Positions 19,015-31,157 of a stretch of 64,000 nt of DNA are shown one piece after another. Both the position numbers and the translations under genes were made by a program. The notes under the pieces were generated by a model that saw only the letters and a program-made list of their open reading frames with translations, was not told the DNA's origin and did no database searches. Within the stretch, counting starts at the first letter, position 1; each line of letters starts with the position of its first letter. Origin of the DNA: Erwinia psidii (GTDB lineage Bacteria; Pseudomonadota; Gammaproteobacteria; Enterobacterales; Enterobacteriaceae); the NCBI RefSeq assembly GCF_003846135.1, contig NZ_RHHM01000001.1, positions 563,893 to 627,892 on the forward strand, written 5' to 3'.

Positions 19015-20874
19015 TCACGTTTTTCTGACCGGGCTTGATGATTCGCCAGTGCTCACCATCAGACCACTACGACGCTGGGTGCGTATTTTCACCGCCTGAT
19101 TGAATACCGTTTGCCTGGCGAACAACGTCAGCCTTGTGCGGGCACGGGTGATAGCAGTATAAACCAGTTCACGCGTCAGTACCGGCGTAAACGGGTCCGG
19201 TAATACCAGCAGCGTATGGTCAAACTCCGATCCCTGCGATTTATGCACGGTCATGGCGAAAGCCGTCTCATGTGAGGGTAAGCGGCCTGGCTGTACTGCT
19301 TTGATCGTGCCATCTGGCAGTGGAAAGAAGGCCTTCAGCTTTCCTTCATCATCGTTCATGGCAATACCGATATCGCCATTAAACAGCCCCAGAGCACTGT
19401 CATTTCGGGAGATCATCACCGGCCGGCCCACATACCACTTTCCGCTGATACCAGCCGCACGCCGGATCAACCGCTGCTGCGACAGTAAGGCTTCGATACG
19501 TTCATTCAGTCCCGTGACGCCAAAGGGCCCTTCACGCAGGGCGCACAGCAGCCGAAAACGCCCAAATGCATTAATGACCTCGCCTGGCGCAGCCCCCTGT
19601 TGTAACAGCAGCAGATAATCCTGATACCCCGCCAGACACGCATTGAGCAAATGCTGATACTCCTCACTGGTTTGCAGTGAAAACCGCTCAATATCCACAA
19701 AACCGGCGGTAAAGAGTCTGTCCACCTTTTGGGTATCTCCGGCATTCACCGCCATGGCCATCTGCCCGATGCCGGATGAGGCATCAAAACGATAGCTTTT
19801 ACGCAGCAGACAGATACTGTCACGCACGCTGGCAGCCTGCACCTCGTCGTTACCCACAATCTCACAGCCGGTCAGCAGGGCCAGCTCCCGCGCCCTTACG
19901 CTGCTGTACCCCGCCTCCGCGCAACGGCAAATATCGCCCAGAACGGCACCTGCCTCCACCGACGCCAACTGATCGCGATCGCCAAGAAAAATCACCCTTG
20001 CCTGAGCCGGCAGCGCGGAAATCAGGCTCGCCATCATCGGTAAATCCACCATTGATGCTTCATCAACCACCAGCAAATCAAGATGCAACGGATTTCCGGC
20101 GTGGTAACGCATTCGCTGACTGCCAGGCAGTGCGCCAAGCAGGCGGTGCAGTGTGGTAGCTTCGGACGGAAACTGCTGCTTTATCGCCTCACTGACCGTA
20201 AGCGCCTGGAGTGCCTTAGCCAGCGACTCGGTCAGCCGGGCAGCCGCTTTGCCGGTTGGTGCGGCAAGACGAATACGTAGCGCTGAGCCGGAAAGTGCCA
20301 GTAGTGAGGCCAGTAGTTTTGCCACCGTGGTGGTTTTACCGGTACCTGGTCCACCTGAAATCACCGAAATCTGTCGGGTGATGGCCACCGCCGCGGCGAT
20401 TTTCTGCCAGTTATCTGGCTGCTGTCCAAAGTAACAATCGAGGATCGCCCGGAGTTGTTCAGGATGTTGAACCGCAACCGGAGTATCGTTGGCAAAAAAG
20501 CGTGCCACTTGCCTTTCTGATTGCCACATACGATGCAGATAAAGCCGTTGCTGCCAAAGTACCAGCGGTGTGGCGGCGTCACCATCACCCACGGCCTCTT
20601 CCTCTGGCAACAGGGTTTGCCAGTCAGGCTCACCTGCCTCGAACCAGAGCTGCTGCGCAAGTTCAGGATGGCGGCCACCAAACAGATGTTGTTCTGTGAA
20701 CTGCGCCAGCGGCAGGCAGACATGGCCTTCGCCCGCCCCGGCACTGACGAAAGCGGCAACCAGCATCAGTGCGGGCCGATCGTCAGACGCAATCAGCCGG
20801 GCAAACTGCACATCCAGCGCCCGTAACAGCTGGCGATCGCAGGCCACCGCCAGCAGTTCAGCCATCCGGTTCAC
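19015..20874 (-). CDS. recD: RecBCD enzyme subunit RecD
   Basis: 619 aa (E. coli 608 aa). It is the fast 5'-3' SF1B helicase motor and Chi-dependent nuclease regulator. The Walker A is [18 protein letters not shown], motif II is [16 protein letters not shown], and motif VI is [17 protein letters not shown]. The extra length is partly a Ser-rich C-terminal tail. The ATG overlaps the recB stop by 4 nt (ATGA), giving the coupled order recB-recD. No other gene follows in the 264-bp gap before argA. Confidence 0.97.
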   Translation of the reverse strand: MNRMAELLAVACDRQLLRALDVQFARLIASDDRPALMLVAAFVSAGAGEGHVCLPLAQFTEQHLFGGRHPELAQQLWFEAGEPDWQTLLPEEEAVGDGDAATPLVLWQQRLYLHRMWQSERQVARFFANDTPVAVQHPEQLRAILDCYFGQQPDNWQKIAAAVAITRQISVISGGPGTGKTTTVAKLLASLLALSGSALRIRLAAPTGKAAARLTESLAKALQALTVSEAIKQQFPSEATTLHRLLGALPGSQRMRYHAGNPLHLDLLVVDEASMVDLPMMASLISALPAQARVIFLGDRDQLASVEAGAVLGDICRCAEAGYSSVRARELALLTGCEIVGNDEVQAASVRDSICLLRKSYRFDASSGIGQMAMAVNAGDTQKVDRLFTAGFVDIERFSLQTSEEYQHLLNACLAGYQDYLLLLQQGAAPGEVINAFGRFRLLCALREGPFGVTGLNERIEALLSQQRLIRRAAGISGKWYVGRPVMISRNDSALGLFNGDIGIAMNDDEGKLKAFFPLPDGTIKAVQPGRLPSHETAFAMTVHKSQGSEFDHTLLVLPDPFTPVLTRELVYTAITRARTRLTLFARQTVFNQAVKIRTQRRSGLMVSTGESSSPVRKT

Positions 20875-23800
20875 AGCTTGTCCTCTTTTCTGCCGCGAAA
20901 CAACGCGTCCAGAGAGGCAATAAAGCCAACATCAGGCCGGGTGTACCAGACACCATTTTCACTGTTTTTCCCTTCCACACCGCGCAAAAAAAGGTAGATC
21001 ACCCCACCAAAGTGCTGCTGATAATCGTAGTCCGACAGCCGGTGGCGTAAATAACGATGCAGCGCCAGCGTATAGAGCTGGTACTGCAAATCGTAACGAT
21101 GGGCGCGCATCGCCCGTGCCATTGCCTCAGGGGTATAATCTGCGGCCGAGGCTCCCAGCCAGTTTGATTTATAGTCCAGCAGGTAATACTTCCCCTGCCA
21201 GCAGAAAACCAGATCGATAAAGCCCTTCAGCATACCCTGTACCTGCCGGAAGTTAAGCGGCGGACATCCGGCGGACAGCGGATCATAATGCCGACTGAGA
21301 AGATCAAGTCGCTCAGCACTGAGCTGGCACTGAATGGGAAGAAAAAATTGCAGTTCAACCTGACAGCAGGCTGGCGACAGTTGATGCAGGCTGACGCCGC
21401 TGTCATTCAGTGGCGTCCGCACCACCTGTTCAACCCAGTCAACCATCGCCGGCAGCCAGGCGATATCATATCCCCCGGAGAGCAGCTGCTCGCTCAGCCA
21501 CTGCCGATCAACCGGCTGGGTGAAGTCGATATGTTCAAACAGGGCATGAAGAAATGTTCCTGGTGTCGCTCCCCGTGGAAAATTATGTGGCGTCAGCTGT
21601 TGATCATACTGGCCCTGCGCCTCGCCGGCTGCATCCAGATCAAGACGCGGCAACAGCTCAACGGTGGATACGTGGCCCTGTTGCTGTAACCCTGAGTAGC
21701 TGGTCACCCGCCATTCGTCATGCAGGTTACGGGTTATCTGCCGACTACTGAGGATGGGCAATTGCGGCTGGGCCGATTGCCATATCTGGCCACCCGGCTG
21801 GGTGGCGACAGTGACCGCCAGTGCATCATTGCTCAGCGACAGTAACGTTTCTCGCAATCCGGCAGCATCAGCCGGTTCTCCCTGCTGTACAAGATAACCC
21901 AGTGCGCTGCGATGCAGATCGCTGATGCCCTCTTTCTTCCTGTTTCCCTTCACCAGCGGTGCAATGCCGACGCTACAGTGCCATACCGCACGGGTCAACG
22001 CGACGTACAGCAGGCGCAAATCTTCCGCCAGCCGCTCCTGCTCTGCCATTTCGAGGCTTTCTGCATCATCATGCAAATCAAGTAGCGCCTGAAAACTGTG
22101 CCGATCATGATAAATGCCCTGGCCCGCCTCGCGGAAGCTGGCAACAAACGGCAGCCAGACCAGTGGGTACTGCAACCCCTTGGATTTGTGGATGGTCACA
22201 ATCTGCACCAGATGGCGGTCGCTCTCCAGACGAAGCTGCTGGCTGGCAACCTTACCGTCTGGCTGTGCCACTTGCTGTGCCAGCCAGCGCACCAGCGCAT
22301 GTTCACTGTCCAGCGCCGCTGAGGCTTCCTGTAGCAGTTCTCCCAGATGCAGCAAATCCGTCAGGCGGCGTTCACCATTCTCAGACGCCAGCAGATTTTC
22401 GGCTATCTGCCGTCGGACCATCACCTCACGTAGCATCGGCAGCACGCCGCGTTTCAGCCAGCGCTGGCGATAACCGTCAAATTCATCCACCAGGGCATCC
22501 CATTGCCGCTCATCCTGGCTGAGAATTTCCAACGCCAGCGCATCCAGACCAAAAATGCTGGTCGCCAGCGCATTACGTAAAATGCTTTCCTGGTCGGGAG
22601 CCAGCACTCCCTGCAACAGCCACAGCATTTCGCGGGCTTCCGGCGTGGAGAACACACTGTCACGATTAGAGAGATAAACCGAAGGGATACGCAGGTTGTT
22701 CAGCGCCTCACGCATCAACGAGGCCTCTTTACGGCTACGAACCAGAATGGTGATGTCAGAAGCCTGCACAGGGCGAAGATGGTCGCCACGGCCTGTCAGC
22801 GCTTCGCCTTTTTGCCCGGCGGTAAGCCATTCGCTGATATTCGCCGCACACTGCCGCGCCATAAACTGTTGGTAATCGCTTACCCCCACGCCATCGCCAG
22901 GCTGTAACCAGAAGTGCAGAGCGGGCTGCTCTTTTCCCTGTAGCATAAAACGTAATGCTGCATTGGACGCCGCCGGCTGGGCGGCAATAAACGGAATTTC
23001 GCTGAACAGAAAAGGACATGGCTGGCGGTTAAACAGCTGATTGACACTGCCAACCATCGCCGGAGAAGAACGCCAGTTGGTCTCCAGCGTGTAGTGAGCG
23101 CTAACTTCATTACGCGCCCGTATGTAGGTGAAAATATCAGCACCGCGAAAGGCATAAATTGCCTGCTTTGGATCACCAATTAGCAGCAACGCATGATCAG
23201 GCTGCCGGGCATACAGCGTGCGAAAGATACGGTACTGCTGCGGATCGGTATCCTGAAACTCATCAATCAGTGCCACCGGATAACGATGGCGAATGGTACC
23301 GGCCAGCATGTCTCCGCCGGGTTGTTGCAAGGCGCTGTCCAGCCTGCCCAACAAATCGTCGAAGCCCAGCCGCGCCGAGCGCTGCTTCTCTTTCTGCGTG
23401 GCAAGACGAATTTCACTCAGCGCCCTGGCAATAACCAGATCCCGCAGCGACAACGGTTCAGCCAGAAAATCATCGATCTGCTCAAATAAAGTGTGCCGTG
23501 GTGGCTCCCCTTTTTTGGTCTTCTCCAGCAGCATGCGCTGGCCAAAGCGCTCAAGCTCCTGCGGAACGCGGTAATCTTCCGTGTCGCTTTGCGCCCAGTG
23601 GGTCAGTTTTTCCAGCCATACAGGTAAGTGCTTACTGCTATAACTGCGCTTGTCCACGCCTGACTGTGTGAGCAAAAAGTGCAGATCCTCCGCCGCCAGC
23701 CAGCGGGCTTTCATCTGGTCAATACGGGCAATAATTTTTTCATGCCGCTGGATAAAGCTTTCCTGTAAATCAGGGGGATATTTCAGCGCTGGCGCTTCAC

Positions 23801-24407
23801 CATTGAGCCAGGGAGAGAGCGTGGTCAACAGCTGTTCCGGCCCGGACCACATCTGCACCATCACTCTGGCAACCGCCAACGGCAACGGATAGCAATAGCG
23901 TCGCCAGAAATCCGCTGCCGCCAGCTGCCGTAGCGGAAACTCATCTTCAATCAACTGCTGTTCAAACAGGATCCCTGATTCAAAGGCGTTGTGGTTGAGC
24001 ATACGCTGGCAGAAACCGTGTATGGTAAAGATCCCCGCATCATCCATCTGCCTTTCCGCCGCCAGCAGCTGTGCCGCCGCGCGGGGTAAATCGTCAATAT
24101 CCTGCATCACCCTGGCCAGCATACTGTCGGTGGTATGACCACGCACACAGGCTATACGTAACTGATGAATATTCTGGCGAATGCGGCCACGCAATTCTGC
24201 CGTGGCCGCCTCGGTGAAGGTCACCACCAGGATCTCCTCCACCGTCAGCGGTCGGGGAAATGCCGCCTCGCCGCCTAAACCCAGTAGCAGCCGCAGATAG
24301 AGCAGACCGATAGTAAAGGTCTTTCCTGTTCCTGCCGACGCTTCAATAAGCCTTTCGCCACGTAGCGGAAGCGTCAGAGGGTCAAGACGGCTGGCCGATT
24401 GCGTCAT
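20871..24407 (-). CDS. recB: RecBCD enzyme subunit RecB
   Basis: 1178 aa (E. coli 1180 aa). It is a 3'-5' SF1A helicase plus the sole nuclease of RecBCD. Walker A is [20 protein letters not shown] near residue 20-35. The DExx box lies in [17 protein letters not shown]. The C-terminal PD-(D/E)xK nuclease has [20 protein letters not shown], holding the metal-binding aspartates and lysine. The ATG overlaps the ptrA stop by 4 nt. It repairs double-strand breaks and degrades foreign linear DNA up to Chi. Confidence 0.98.
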   Translation of the reverse strand: MTQSASRLDPLTLPLRGERLIEASAGTGKTFTIGLLYLRLLLGLGGEAAFPRPLTVEEILVVTFTEAATAELRGRIRQNIHQLRIACVRGHTTDSMLARVMQDIDDLPRAAAQLLAAERQMDDAGIFTIHGFCQRMLNHNAFESGILFEQQLIEDEFPLRQLAAADFWRRYCYPLPLAVARVMVQMWSGPEQLLTTLSPWLNGEAPALKYPPDLQESFIQRHEKIIARIDQMKARWLAAEDLHFLLTQSGVDKRSYSSKHLPVWLEKLTHWAQSDTEDYRVPQELERFGQRMLLEKTKKGEPPRHTLFEQIDDFLAEPLSLRDLVIARALSEIRLATQKEKQRSARLGFDDLLGRLDSALQQPGGDMLAGTIRHRYPVALIDEFQDTDPQQYRIFRTLYARQPDHALLLIGDPKQAIYAFRGADIFTYIRARNEVSAHYTLETNWRSSPAMVGSVNQLFNRQPCPFLFSEIPFIAAQPAASNAALRFMLQGKEQPALHFWLQPGDGVGVSDYQQFMARQCAANISEWLTAGQKGEALTGRGDHLRPVQASDITILVRSRKEASLMREALNNLRIPSVYLSNRDSVFSTPEAREMLWLLQGVLAPDQESILRNALATSIFGLDALALEILSQDERQWDALVDEFDGYRQRWLKRGVLPMLREVMVRRQIAENLLASENGERRLTDLLHLGELLQEASAALDSEHALVRWLAQQVAQPDGKVASQQLRLESDRHLVQIVTIHKSKGLQYPLVWLPFVASFREAGQGIYHDRHSFQALLDLHDDAESLEMAEQERLAEDLRLLYVALTRAVWHCSVGIAPLVKGNRKKEGISDLHRSALGYLVQQGEPADAAGLRETLLSLSNDALAVTVATQPGGQIWQSAQPQLPILSSRQITRNLHDEWRVTSYSGLQQQGHVSTVELLPRLDLDAAGEAQGQYDQQLTPHNFPRGATPGTFLHALFEHIDFTQPVDRQWLSEQLLSGGYDIAWLPAMVDWVEQVVRTPLNDSGVSLHQLSPACCQVELQFFLPIQCQLSAERLDLLSRHYDPLSAGCPPLNFRQVQGMLKGFIDLVFCWQGKYYLLDYKSNWLGASAADYTPEAMARAMRAHRYDLQYQLYTLALHRYLRHRLSDYDYQQHFGGVIYLFLRGVEGKNSENGVWYTRPDVGFIASLDALFRGRKEDKL

Positions 24408-27292
24408 GGTTTATCGCTTTTCACCGGGAAAGACTGCTGCAGGCTGGACACATCCTGCCAGGTGGTAAACCCTTTCGGCTCAGCATATTCTGCTTTGTCA
24501 TGCTGGCTACCGGAGATCTGCGACAGCAGCACCAGCCCTTTTGGCGCAATCACCGCGTCATGGAAGAACGTTGCCAGTTTCTCAGGTGTCAGCGCCTCAA
24601 TCTGTGCAATCACTTTGGCACGCGTATCAAAGCGGTAATTCTCCCGGCCGAAGTCTTTGCCGAAACGTCCGGCCTCTTCATCCAACGTTTGCGGACGCTG
24701 TTTCAGCTCGTTGATCATCGCTGCCTGATACTGAGCAAAATCCTCTTTGCTTATGGCACGCAGGCGCTTTTCAGCCGCGGGATAGAAGGTCTCAAAACGG
24801 CGTAACAGATAAGCAGGTTGTTTTACATTGCTTTGCAGCAGGAAAGCCAGTCCCCACTGACGACCAACCGACATCTGAAAAGCGAACACCGCGTAGCCCA
24901 GCTGTTCCTGCGTACGCAGTTGATTATAGAACCACGGCTGTACGATCTGGCTGAGCATCGCGCTACTGGCGATACCGGTATATTCGTCATAGCCCAAAGG
25001 CACATAAAGCGCGGCCAACGCTGAGTCGGTGCTGCTTCCCACCTTTTGTAAATTGGCAAAGGTTTTCTTATCAACATCAAGGTAATCGCTGCGCCACCAG
25101 CTTTCCCCCTGGCAGTTCAACTGCGTTTTAATATCACTGGCCAGCGCTTTGCTGCTCTCTTTAGTCATGTTGCCCACCACCATCAGTTCCGGGGTGGATT
25201 TTTGCAACAGCATCTGGCGGTAAGCATTCAGCTCCTGCAGGGTGATGCCGCTCACCAGCCGACGGCGCTCGGCGCGTTGCGTGTAAGGCAGCTGCGGCAG
25301 GACCTGTGCCGGCTGGATCGCCAGTTCAAATGCTTTGCCCTTTTCCGCCGAATCCAGCTGATCCAGATACCAGGATTTGGCCTGATCCAACTGCTGCTGA
25401 GTGGGCACATAGCTGGCATAGCCTTTCAGTAGCGCCTTCATCAGCTCAGACAGATGTTGGGTATAACCGCTAACGTTAAAAGAAGCGCCGTCGTTCTGAC
25501 TGGTGGAAAAGCCGATCCCGCCAACCGATGCCTGCGAGCTCAACTCATCCAGCGCCAGCCCGGCAAGATAATCATTAAGGCTGAACAGCACCTGATGCTT
25601 TGCCGTACTCATCGCCTCTTTATTGCGCAGGTAAAGGGTAATATTGGCTTTCGGATCATCAGCATAAAACTGGCTCGGCATATAAAACACCCGCAGGCCA
25701 GGTTGGTTAACCAGCTCTTCGGGGTGATCGTATTTGCGCTGTGGGGCAACCAATGTGAAGTCATCCGGGATCCACGGATTCAGCACCGGCAAAGAAAGCG
25801 AGATTTTCTCGCTGGCCGCCTGCCAGTCGGCAAAGCGCTGCGGAGTAACGGTATCAACCTGATACGGCGCATTGACGAAATAAGCCATTTTGTTATGCGG
25901 CTCATGGGGGCTGATAAACCAAATCCTTGCATTTTGCGGGGTCATTGCGTCAAGTCTCGACCTTATTGCCTGAGGATCGAACCTGTCCGCAACGTAACCG
26001 GCATCCAGCGTATTAGCCACCGGCACACGTAGCATAGTGTCCACCAGCCATTGAATGTAATCCATATCACGGGTGATCGACGGATAACGAAAATCCAGAT
26101 CCAGTACGTGTGCCATTTCGTCAAAATAGCGCTTATCGATTCCCCCGGAACGTAACATGTTCAGATAGCTGAATATCGCCGCGATAACCGTATCACGATC
26201 GGCCAGCCCTTTTTCAGTCAGCGAGACTGAAATGGAGAAGATCCCACCATTACGATCAACCATCGGATCGGCACCGGCATTAATGGAATCCGCCAGTCCG
26301 TTGCTTTGCAGCCAGTCTGACAGGGTATTTTTGCTGCGGTTACCAATCAGATAAGCAATCAGCGTATCGGTTTTGCTGCGGAACTGAGCGCTGTTGTTTC
26401 CAATACGGAATTCAATTCTCAGCTGCTTACGCGGCTGTGCCGGCACGTAATGAATGATGATGCCTGTTTGTTTGCTGGTGACTGCCGGGACGGTGATTTC
26501 AGGCACGGTGGCGTTGCGGTTTTCCACACGACCAAAGGTACTGACGGCAACCCTTTGCAGCTCTTCCAGCGGCTTATTGCTGTAAATAACTGCTTTCATC
26601 AGGTTGGCTGAGTAGTAGCGGTGATAGAACGCCTTCAGCGCGTCGTGCAGATTACTGTCTGGTTTATCCTTCAGCGTTTCCAGATTCCCACCGGAGAACA
26701 ATGAGCCGGGATGCTGCGGGTTGAGCGTTTCTGCACCAACCTGCCCCATACGTAAGCCGTCACGGGAGCGTGCCATTGTCAGCTCGGCATTTACAGCATG
26801 GCGCTCCCGATCGGCATTTACCGGGTCCAGCAGAGGTTCTGCGATGGCATCCGCAAGCCGATCAACGGCAGGTTCCAGCGCGTCATTTTCCACTTCAAGA
26901 TAGAATGCCGTGCGATAAGACGCGGTACTGGCATTATGACTGCCGCCGTGCTTTTTCAGGAATTCCGCGAGGTTATCCGGTTCCGGGTAGCGTTTGGACC
27001 CCATCAACAGCATATGTTCCAGATAGTGTGCCAGCCCCTGCTGATTACGCGGGTTTTCCAGCGATCCAACCGGAATGGCCAGTGCAGAAAGTGACCTGGT
27101 GGCGAGGGGATCTGAAACCAGCAGTACCGTCATACCATTGTCGAGCCGAATGGCCTGATACTCACGCGGATCCTGCTTACTTTTACGGACAGTGTCAGGG
27201 ATCGGTTGCCAACCCGGCTGGGCCTGAATCAGAGGACTCCAGAATGTGGCAAAAAGGAACAGAGTGGTAAACCAGACTGCAAAACGACGCAT
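24404..27292 (-). CDS. ptrA: Protease III (pitrilysin)
   Basis: 962 aa, the same length as E. coli pitrilysin, a periplasmic M16 zinc peptidase that degrades small polypeptides. A Sec signal peptide covers about residues 1-24 (cleavage after IQA). The inverted zinc motif is HYLEH with His89, Glu92 and His93; the third ligand is expected in the ENDALEPAVDRLADA stretch. Four M16 repeats follow. GAGGAG lies before the ATG. It is sandwiched between recC and recB in the conserved order. Its own function is unrelated to recombination. Confidence 0.97.
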   Translation of the reverse strand: MRRFAVWFTTLFLFATFWSPLIQAQPGWQPIPDTVRKSKQDPREYQAIRLDNGMTVLLVSDPLATRSLSALAIPVGSLENPRNQQGLAHYLEHMLLMGSKRYPEPDNLAEFLKKHGGSHNASTASYRTAFYLEVENDALEPAVDRLADAIAEPLLDPVNADRERHAVNAELTMARSRDGLRMGQVGAETLNPQHPGSLFSGGNLETLKDKPDSNLHDALKAFYHRYYSANLMKAVIYSNKPLEELQRVAVSTFGRVENRNATVPEITVPAVTSKQTGIIIHYVPAQPRKQLRIEFRIGNNSAQFRSKTDTLIAYLIGNRSKNTLSDWLQSNGLADSINAGADPMVDRNGGIFSISVSLTEKGLADRDTVIAAIFSYLNMLRSGGIDKRYFDEMAHVLDLDFRYPSITRDMDYIQWLVDTMLRVPVANTLDAGYVADRFDPQAIRSRLDAMTPQNARIWFISPHEPHNKMAYFVNAPYQVDTVTPQRFADWQAASEKISLSLPVLNPWIPDDFTLVAPQRKYDHPEELVNQPGLRVFYMPSQFYADDPKANITLYLRNKEAMSTAKHQVLFSLNDYLAGLALDELSSQASVGGIGFSTSQNDGASFNVSGYTQHLSELMKALLKGYASYVPTQQQLDQAKSWYLDQLDSAEKGKAFELAIQPAQVLPQLPYTQRAERRRLVSGITLQELNAYRQMLLQKSTPELMVVGNMTKESSKALASDIKTQLNCQGESWWRSDYLDVDKKTFANLQKVGSSTDSALAALYVPLGYDEYTGIASSAMLSQIVQPWFYNQLRTQEQLGYAVFAFQMSVGRQWGLAFLLQSNVKQPAYLLRRFETFYPAAEKRLRAISKEDFAQYQAAMINELKQRPQTLDEEAGRFGKDFGRENYRFDTRAKVIAQIEALTPEKLATFFHDAVIAPKGLVLLSQISGSQHDKAEYAEPKGFTTWQDVSSLQQSFPVKSDKP

Positions 27293-27425
27293 TCAGACTC
27301 CTCGACAATCTCATTTTTTGTCAGGCCCGCAAACCGCGGGCGACTGATGTTTACCCTGGAGAATTCATTTTTCAGCCGTGGAGGAAAAATGAACGGAAAC
27401 ACAATAAATTAGTTATAAAGTGACA

Positions 27426-30400
27426 CTACAGGATGTCCGACTTAATGTCATTGATCTGTAACAGCGGCAACAGCCAGGTCCTGGCGTTGTCAGTTATTGC
27501 TTCAATCGCAGGTTCATTCAGGGTACGGAAAAGCCTGGCCAGGCAGGGATCGCTCCCCTCTCCCTCCATCTGGATATTTCCCTGCCAGGCCTGTAACAAC
27601 TTAATACGCGCTTTCGCCAGGGTACTGTCATCTTCGGAAAGCGTCTGCGTTTTTTTATCAAAACAGGTCTCCAGCCAGGCACCGCCTGAACGGGGCAGTA
27701 ACAACAGCGGTGTACACATTCCCTTGCGATAGCCTGCGACATAGCGTTCCAGCCAGTCACTGGCCAGCTCTGCCGACACAGGAGGAAAGCACCACCGGCT
27801 GTCTTTACGCCCCAGCATCCTGCTGTGGCCCGTTCCGCCAGACAGACAATAAACCAGATGTTCCAGCCACAGCGTCAGTCCGTCAGTAAAGTTCAGTTGC
27901 CCCGGCCGCCAGCGCAGCAGCCCATCCTCCTGCACGGCAGGGAGCCAGCCACTAAGTTGCAAACCATCCGTCTGAAGATTGATTTCAATACTGTCAGAGG
28001 CTTTACGTAGCTCCCTCACCTGCCCGGCCAGGGCTTCCATCTCCGCCAGCTGCGTCTGCCAGAACAGCTCACCGAAGACGCCTGTAGGTAGGGTTCCTGC
28101 GGCCCGTTGCCTTTCATAAAGCGCTCCGGCAGGCTGTGCATCAATAAGCGAATTCAGCAGCTGGCTGTTGATCTGATAGCGACTCAGGTTATCCAGCGTG
28201 AAAGGTTCGGTCTCCGGTAGTTCAGAAGGCGACATCAGGAAACTTACCCCTAAGCGCTGGCTGAAAAAAGCCCGCACCGGGTGACGCCAGAATTGCACCA
28301 GCTGCCCGAAATTCAGCTCGTTGATTTCCAGAGCCGGAAGCGGCTGCATAAACGCGGGATGTGCAACACCACTTCCGTTTGCTGCAGGCAACCATTCTGA
28401 CGCGAAGCTTTGATATTCCCCCTGTGGGGTAAAATTTTCTGCGGCAAACGGCATTCTGCTGTGCAGGTGCTGGAGATGCTGCTCCAGTGCTGCCGCGCTG
28501 GCGTCCACATCAAGGTCCTGGTGTTCCGGCAAGCAGAAGCTCTGACTGATGTAGCCGATCAGCTCACTGACCAGCACAGAGGGAAACCGTTCTGAATTAT
28601 CCTGAATGCTGCGACCGATGTAACTGATATACAGCTGCTGCTGTGCTGAATTCAGCGCTTCCAGAAACAGATAACGGTCGTCATCACGGCGGCTGCGGTC
28701 ACCTTTTCTCGGCTGCTGGCTCATCAGGTCAAATCCCAACGGCGGCAGCGTGCGCGGATATACGCCGTCGTTCATCCCCAGCAGGCAAACCACCCTGAAA
28801 GGAATCGAACGCATCGGCATCAGCGTACAGAAGTTCACGGGCCCAGCAAGAAAGCGCTGGCTGATGCGTTGCTGATCCAGACGTGACGTCAGCTCATCAC
28901 GCAGCAGTGACAGCGGGATCGCCTGTTGATACTGTGCCTGGACACCATAGCTGATGACCTGCTGCCACTGTTCTTCAATCAGCGCCAGCGCCGATTCGGT
29001 CTCCACATCACGCACAAAAAAATCATCGAGTAACTCACGGCACAGCGGTAACCAGCTCTCCAACGAGCGCGGCTCCGTAAGTCGCCGACGCCAGTGCCGC
29101 AGCCGCATCAGCAACGCCGCCAGATCACCCGCCAACGCGGCAATCAACCCGCTTGATTCGTCATAGGGCAAAATGCCCTGCCACACGCCCGCCTGGCTGT
29201 TCATTGCATAACCCAGCAGCATTCGCGACAGACCAAACTGCCAGGTGTGTTGCCCGGTGGCGGGCAGATCCATCTCCCTTACCGTGTCATCGTCCAACCC
29301 CCAACGAATACCAGCTTCCTCCACCCATTGTCGCAGCCGTCGCAGCCCCTCTTCATCAATATTGAAACGGCCAGCAACGGCGGGAACTTCCAGCAGTGCC
29401 AGTACCTCTTCTGAGGTAAAACGGCTGTCTGGCAGATTCAGCAGGGAGATAAAAGCCTGCAACGCAGGATGGGCGTGGCTGGCACGCCGGTCAGAAATGG
29501 CGAAAGGCAGATAGCGTTCCGGGGGAGCATTACCAAACACCGCCTGAATAAACGGGGCCCAGGTGTCGATATCCGCCACCATTACGATGATCTCGCGTGG
29601 CGAAAGTGCAGGATCGTTCGCCATCATTTCCAGCAGAGCATCCTGGAGGACTTCCACTTCGCGCTGTGGACTGTGGCACAGATGAATGCTGACGGAACGG
29701 TCGGCGGGATCCAACAACCGTTTATTACGGCTGGTTTCCCACTCATCCGGCTTCAGCCCCATCGCCGCATGATCCTCCATCTCCAACAGATCGCGTTGCA
29801 GGGTTTTCAACAGATTCTGCGGTTCAATATCAACAAAAGCATCGATCTCCCGGCACTCCATCTGTGCCAGCAGGTACAGATTATCGCGTCCCAGTTTGCC
29901 CCAGGAGGCCAGCAGCGGGTTGCTCAGCTGTTGCTCACCGGACTCATTAAACAGCGTTGATGCATCCGTCTGGCGAAACAGCGTACTTTCACCCTGCGTG
30001 CTGTAATGCTGGCGTCGGCGGCTTTGCAGCTTCGCCAGAAAAGCATAATCCTGGATGTCTCCCCAATAATGACGGCACGGATTGGTGAACAACAGGTGAA
30101 TATCAATATGCTTACCCAACGCCTGTAACGCCTGCATATAGATTGGTGGCAGTGCCGAAATCCCGCAGATAAAAACGCGATCCGGCAGGTTAGCAGGCCG
30201 GCGCTGGCTGTTTTCCAGCGCGGCAATAAAACGCGAATAGAGATTGGCACGATGCCATTCCGGCTGGCCAAGTTGATGCGTGTACGCCACCAGCGCCGCC
30301 CACAAAGGAGCCTGCCACTGCTGTGCTTCTCCCAATTCCGCCAGCGTCTGTCCGTTTTCCCAGCTGTTGAGCCACTCAGGACGATACACCAGATACTGAT

Positions 30401-30806
30401 CGAACAGATCGGCCACGCGGGAAGCCAGCTGGAACAGCTTGCGCTGGTCTTTATCATCCGCCAGATAGTGTCGTAGCATGGCAAATTCATCCTGCCCCAG
30501 CATCTGGGGCAGGATCGCCATCAGTTTCCAGCTCATGGCAGGCTTATTAAACGCGCTTTCGCCGGGAATATCAGGCAGAACACGCACAAACATATCCCAG
30601 ATAAAGGAGGCGGGGAGCGGGAAGGTAATATTGGCAGCGACACCAAATTGCTCTGCCAGCGCAATTTGCAGCCACTGCGCCATCCCCGGACTTTGCACCA
30701 GTACCACTTCCGGCTGGAACGGATCACGCAGTGGCTGATGCTCTATCTGCCAGGCCGCCAGCGATTTCAGCAAGTCCAGCTGATTTGAGTGGTAAACGGT
30801 AAACAT
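27426..30806 (-). CDS. recC: RecBCD enzyme subunit RecC
   Basis: 1126 aa (E. coli 1122 aa). RecC is a catalytically dead helicase/nuclease fold that splits the duplex and reads Chi on the 3' strand. Conserved blocks include LVQSPGMAQWLQIALAEQFG, MVADIDTWAPFIQAVFG, MRSIPFRVVCLLGMNDGVYP and RRDDDRYLFLEALNSAQQQL. CAGGAG precedes the ATG. A 133-bp gap separates it from ptrA, so ptrA-recB-recD may also have their own promoter there. Confidence 0.97.
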   Translation of the reverse strand: MFTVYHSNQLDLLKSLAAWQIEHQPLRDPFQPEVVLVQSPGMAQWLQIALAEQFGVAANITFPLPASFIWDMFVRVLPDIPGESAFNKPAMSWKLMAILPQMLGQDEFAMLRHYLADDKDQRKLFQLASRVADLFDQYLVYRPEWLNSWENGQTLAELGEAQQWQAPLWAALVAYTHQLGQPEWHRANLYSRFIAALENSQRRPANLPDRVFICGISALPPIYMQALQALGKHIDIHLLFTNPCRHYWGDIQDYAFLAKLQSRRRQHYSTQGESTLFRQTDASTLFNESGEQQLSNPLLASWGKLGRDNLYLLAQMECREIDAFVDIEPQNLLKTLQRDLLEMEDHAAMGLKPDEWETSRNKRLLDPADRSVSIHLCHSPQREVEVLQDALLEMMANDPALSPREIIVMVADIDTWAPFIQAVFGNAPPERYLPFAISDRRASHAHPALQAFISLLNLPDSRFTSEEVLALLEVPAVAGRFNIDEEGLRRLRQWVEEAGIRWGLDDDTVREMDLPATGQHTWQFGLSRMLLGYAMNSQAGVWQGILPYDESSGLIAALAGDLAALLMRLRHWRRRLTEPRSLESWLPLCRELLDDFFVRDVETESALALIEEQWQQVISYGVQAQYQQAIPLSLLRDELTSRLDQQRISQRFLAGPVNFCTLMPMRSIPFRVVCLLGMNDGVYPRTLPPLGFDLMSQQPRKGDRSRRDDDRYLFLEALNSAQQQLYISYIGRSIQDNSERFPSVLVSELIGYISQSFCLPEHQDLDVDASAAALEQHLQHLHSRMPFAAENFTPQGEYQSFASEWLPAANGSGVAHPAFMQPLPALEINELNFGQLVQFWRHPVRAFFSQRLGVSFLMSPSELPETEPFTLDNLSRYQINSQLLNSLIDAQPAGALYERQRAAGTLPTGVFGELFWQTQLAEMEALAGQVRELRKASDSIEINLQTDGLQLSGWLPAVQEDGLLRWRPGQLNFTDGLTLWLEHLVYCLSGGTGHSRMLGRKDSRWCFPPVSAELASDWLERYVAGYRKGMCTPLLLLPRSGGAWLETCFDKKTQTLSEDDSTLAKARIKLLQAWQGNIQMEGEGSDPCLARLFRTLNEPAIEAITDNARTWLLPLLQINDIKSDIL

Positions 30807-31157
30807 CTTTGCTCCTGTATCACTGGGGACGGACTCCGGGCGGACACTCTACCCCGTCCGGCATTCATTGCAAATGTAACGGCATTGCCTTTGGTTGCTG
30901 AGGTTGATATTCCAGCAATCCTCGCTGAAGATTCAGATCGTCGGTTTTGCATTTTATCGGCATCGTTTAAAAACTATCGTCCGACAAGGCCGCTTACCAC
31001 GATATGCGCGGTCTGACTAACCGCAACCATCGCGGTGATTAATCACAGCGGTTGGTTTATCATCGGATAAAAAAGGTTTTATATCAGATAAATACATATA
31101 TAACCCCCTCAGGTTTAAGCGATCACAACACCCTCCACAGAGTCAGACTCAGGCAGA
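30807..31157. other. Intergenic region recC/ppdC
   Basis: 351 bp. It should hold the recC promoter (minus strand) and the end of the ppd transcript. An imperfect stem is formed by AACCGC at 31019-31024 and GCGGTT at 31047-31052. A T-tract read leftward is absent next to it, so it is a poor terminator. The stretch 31060-31110 is AT-rich. No gene is supported. Confidence 0.4.

Noticed and set aside
18830-19018. Minus-strand 62-codon frame whose GTG start overlaps the recD stop by 4 nt
   Set aside because: The overlap suggests coupling, but the protein has no recognisable motif, odd composition and no known counterpart after recD. It was kept out as a gene; conservation in relatives would revive it.
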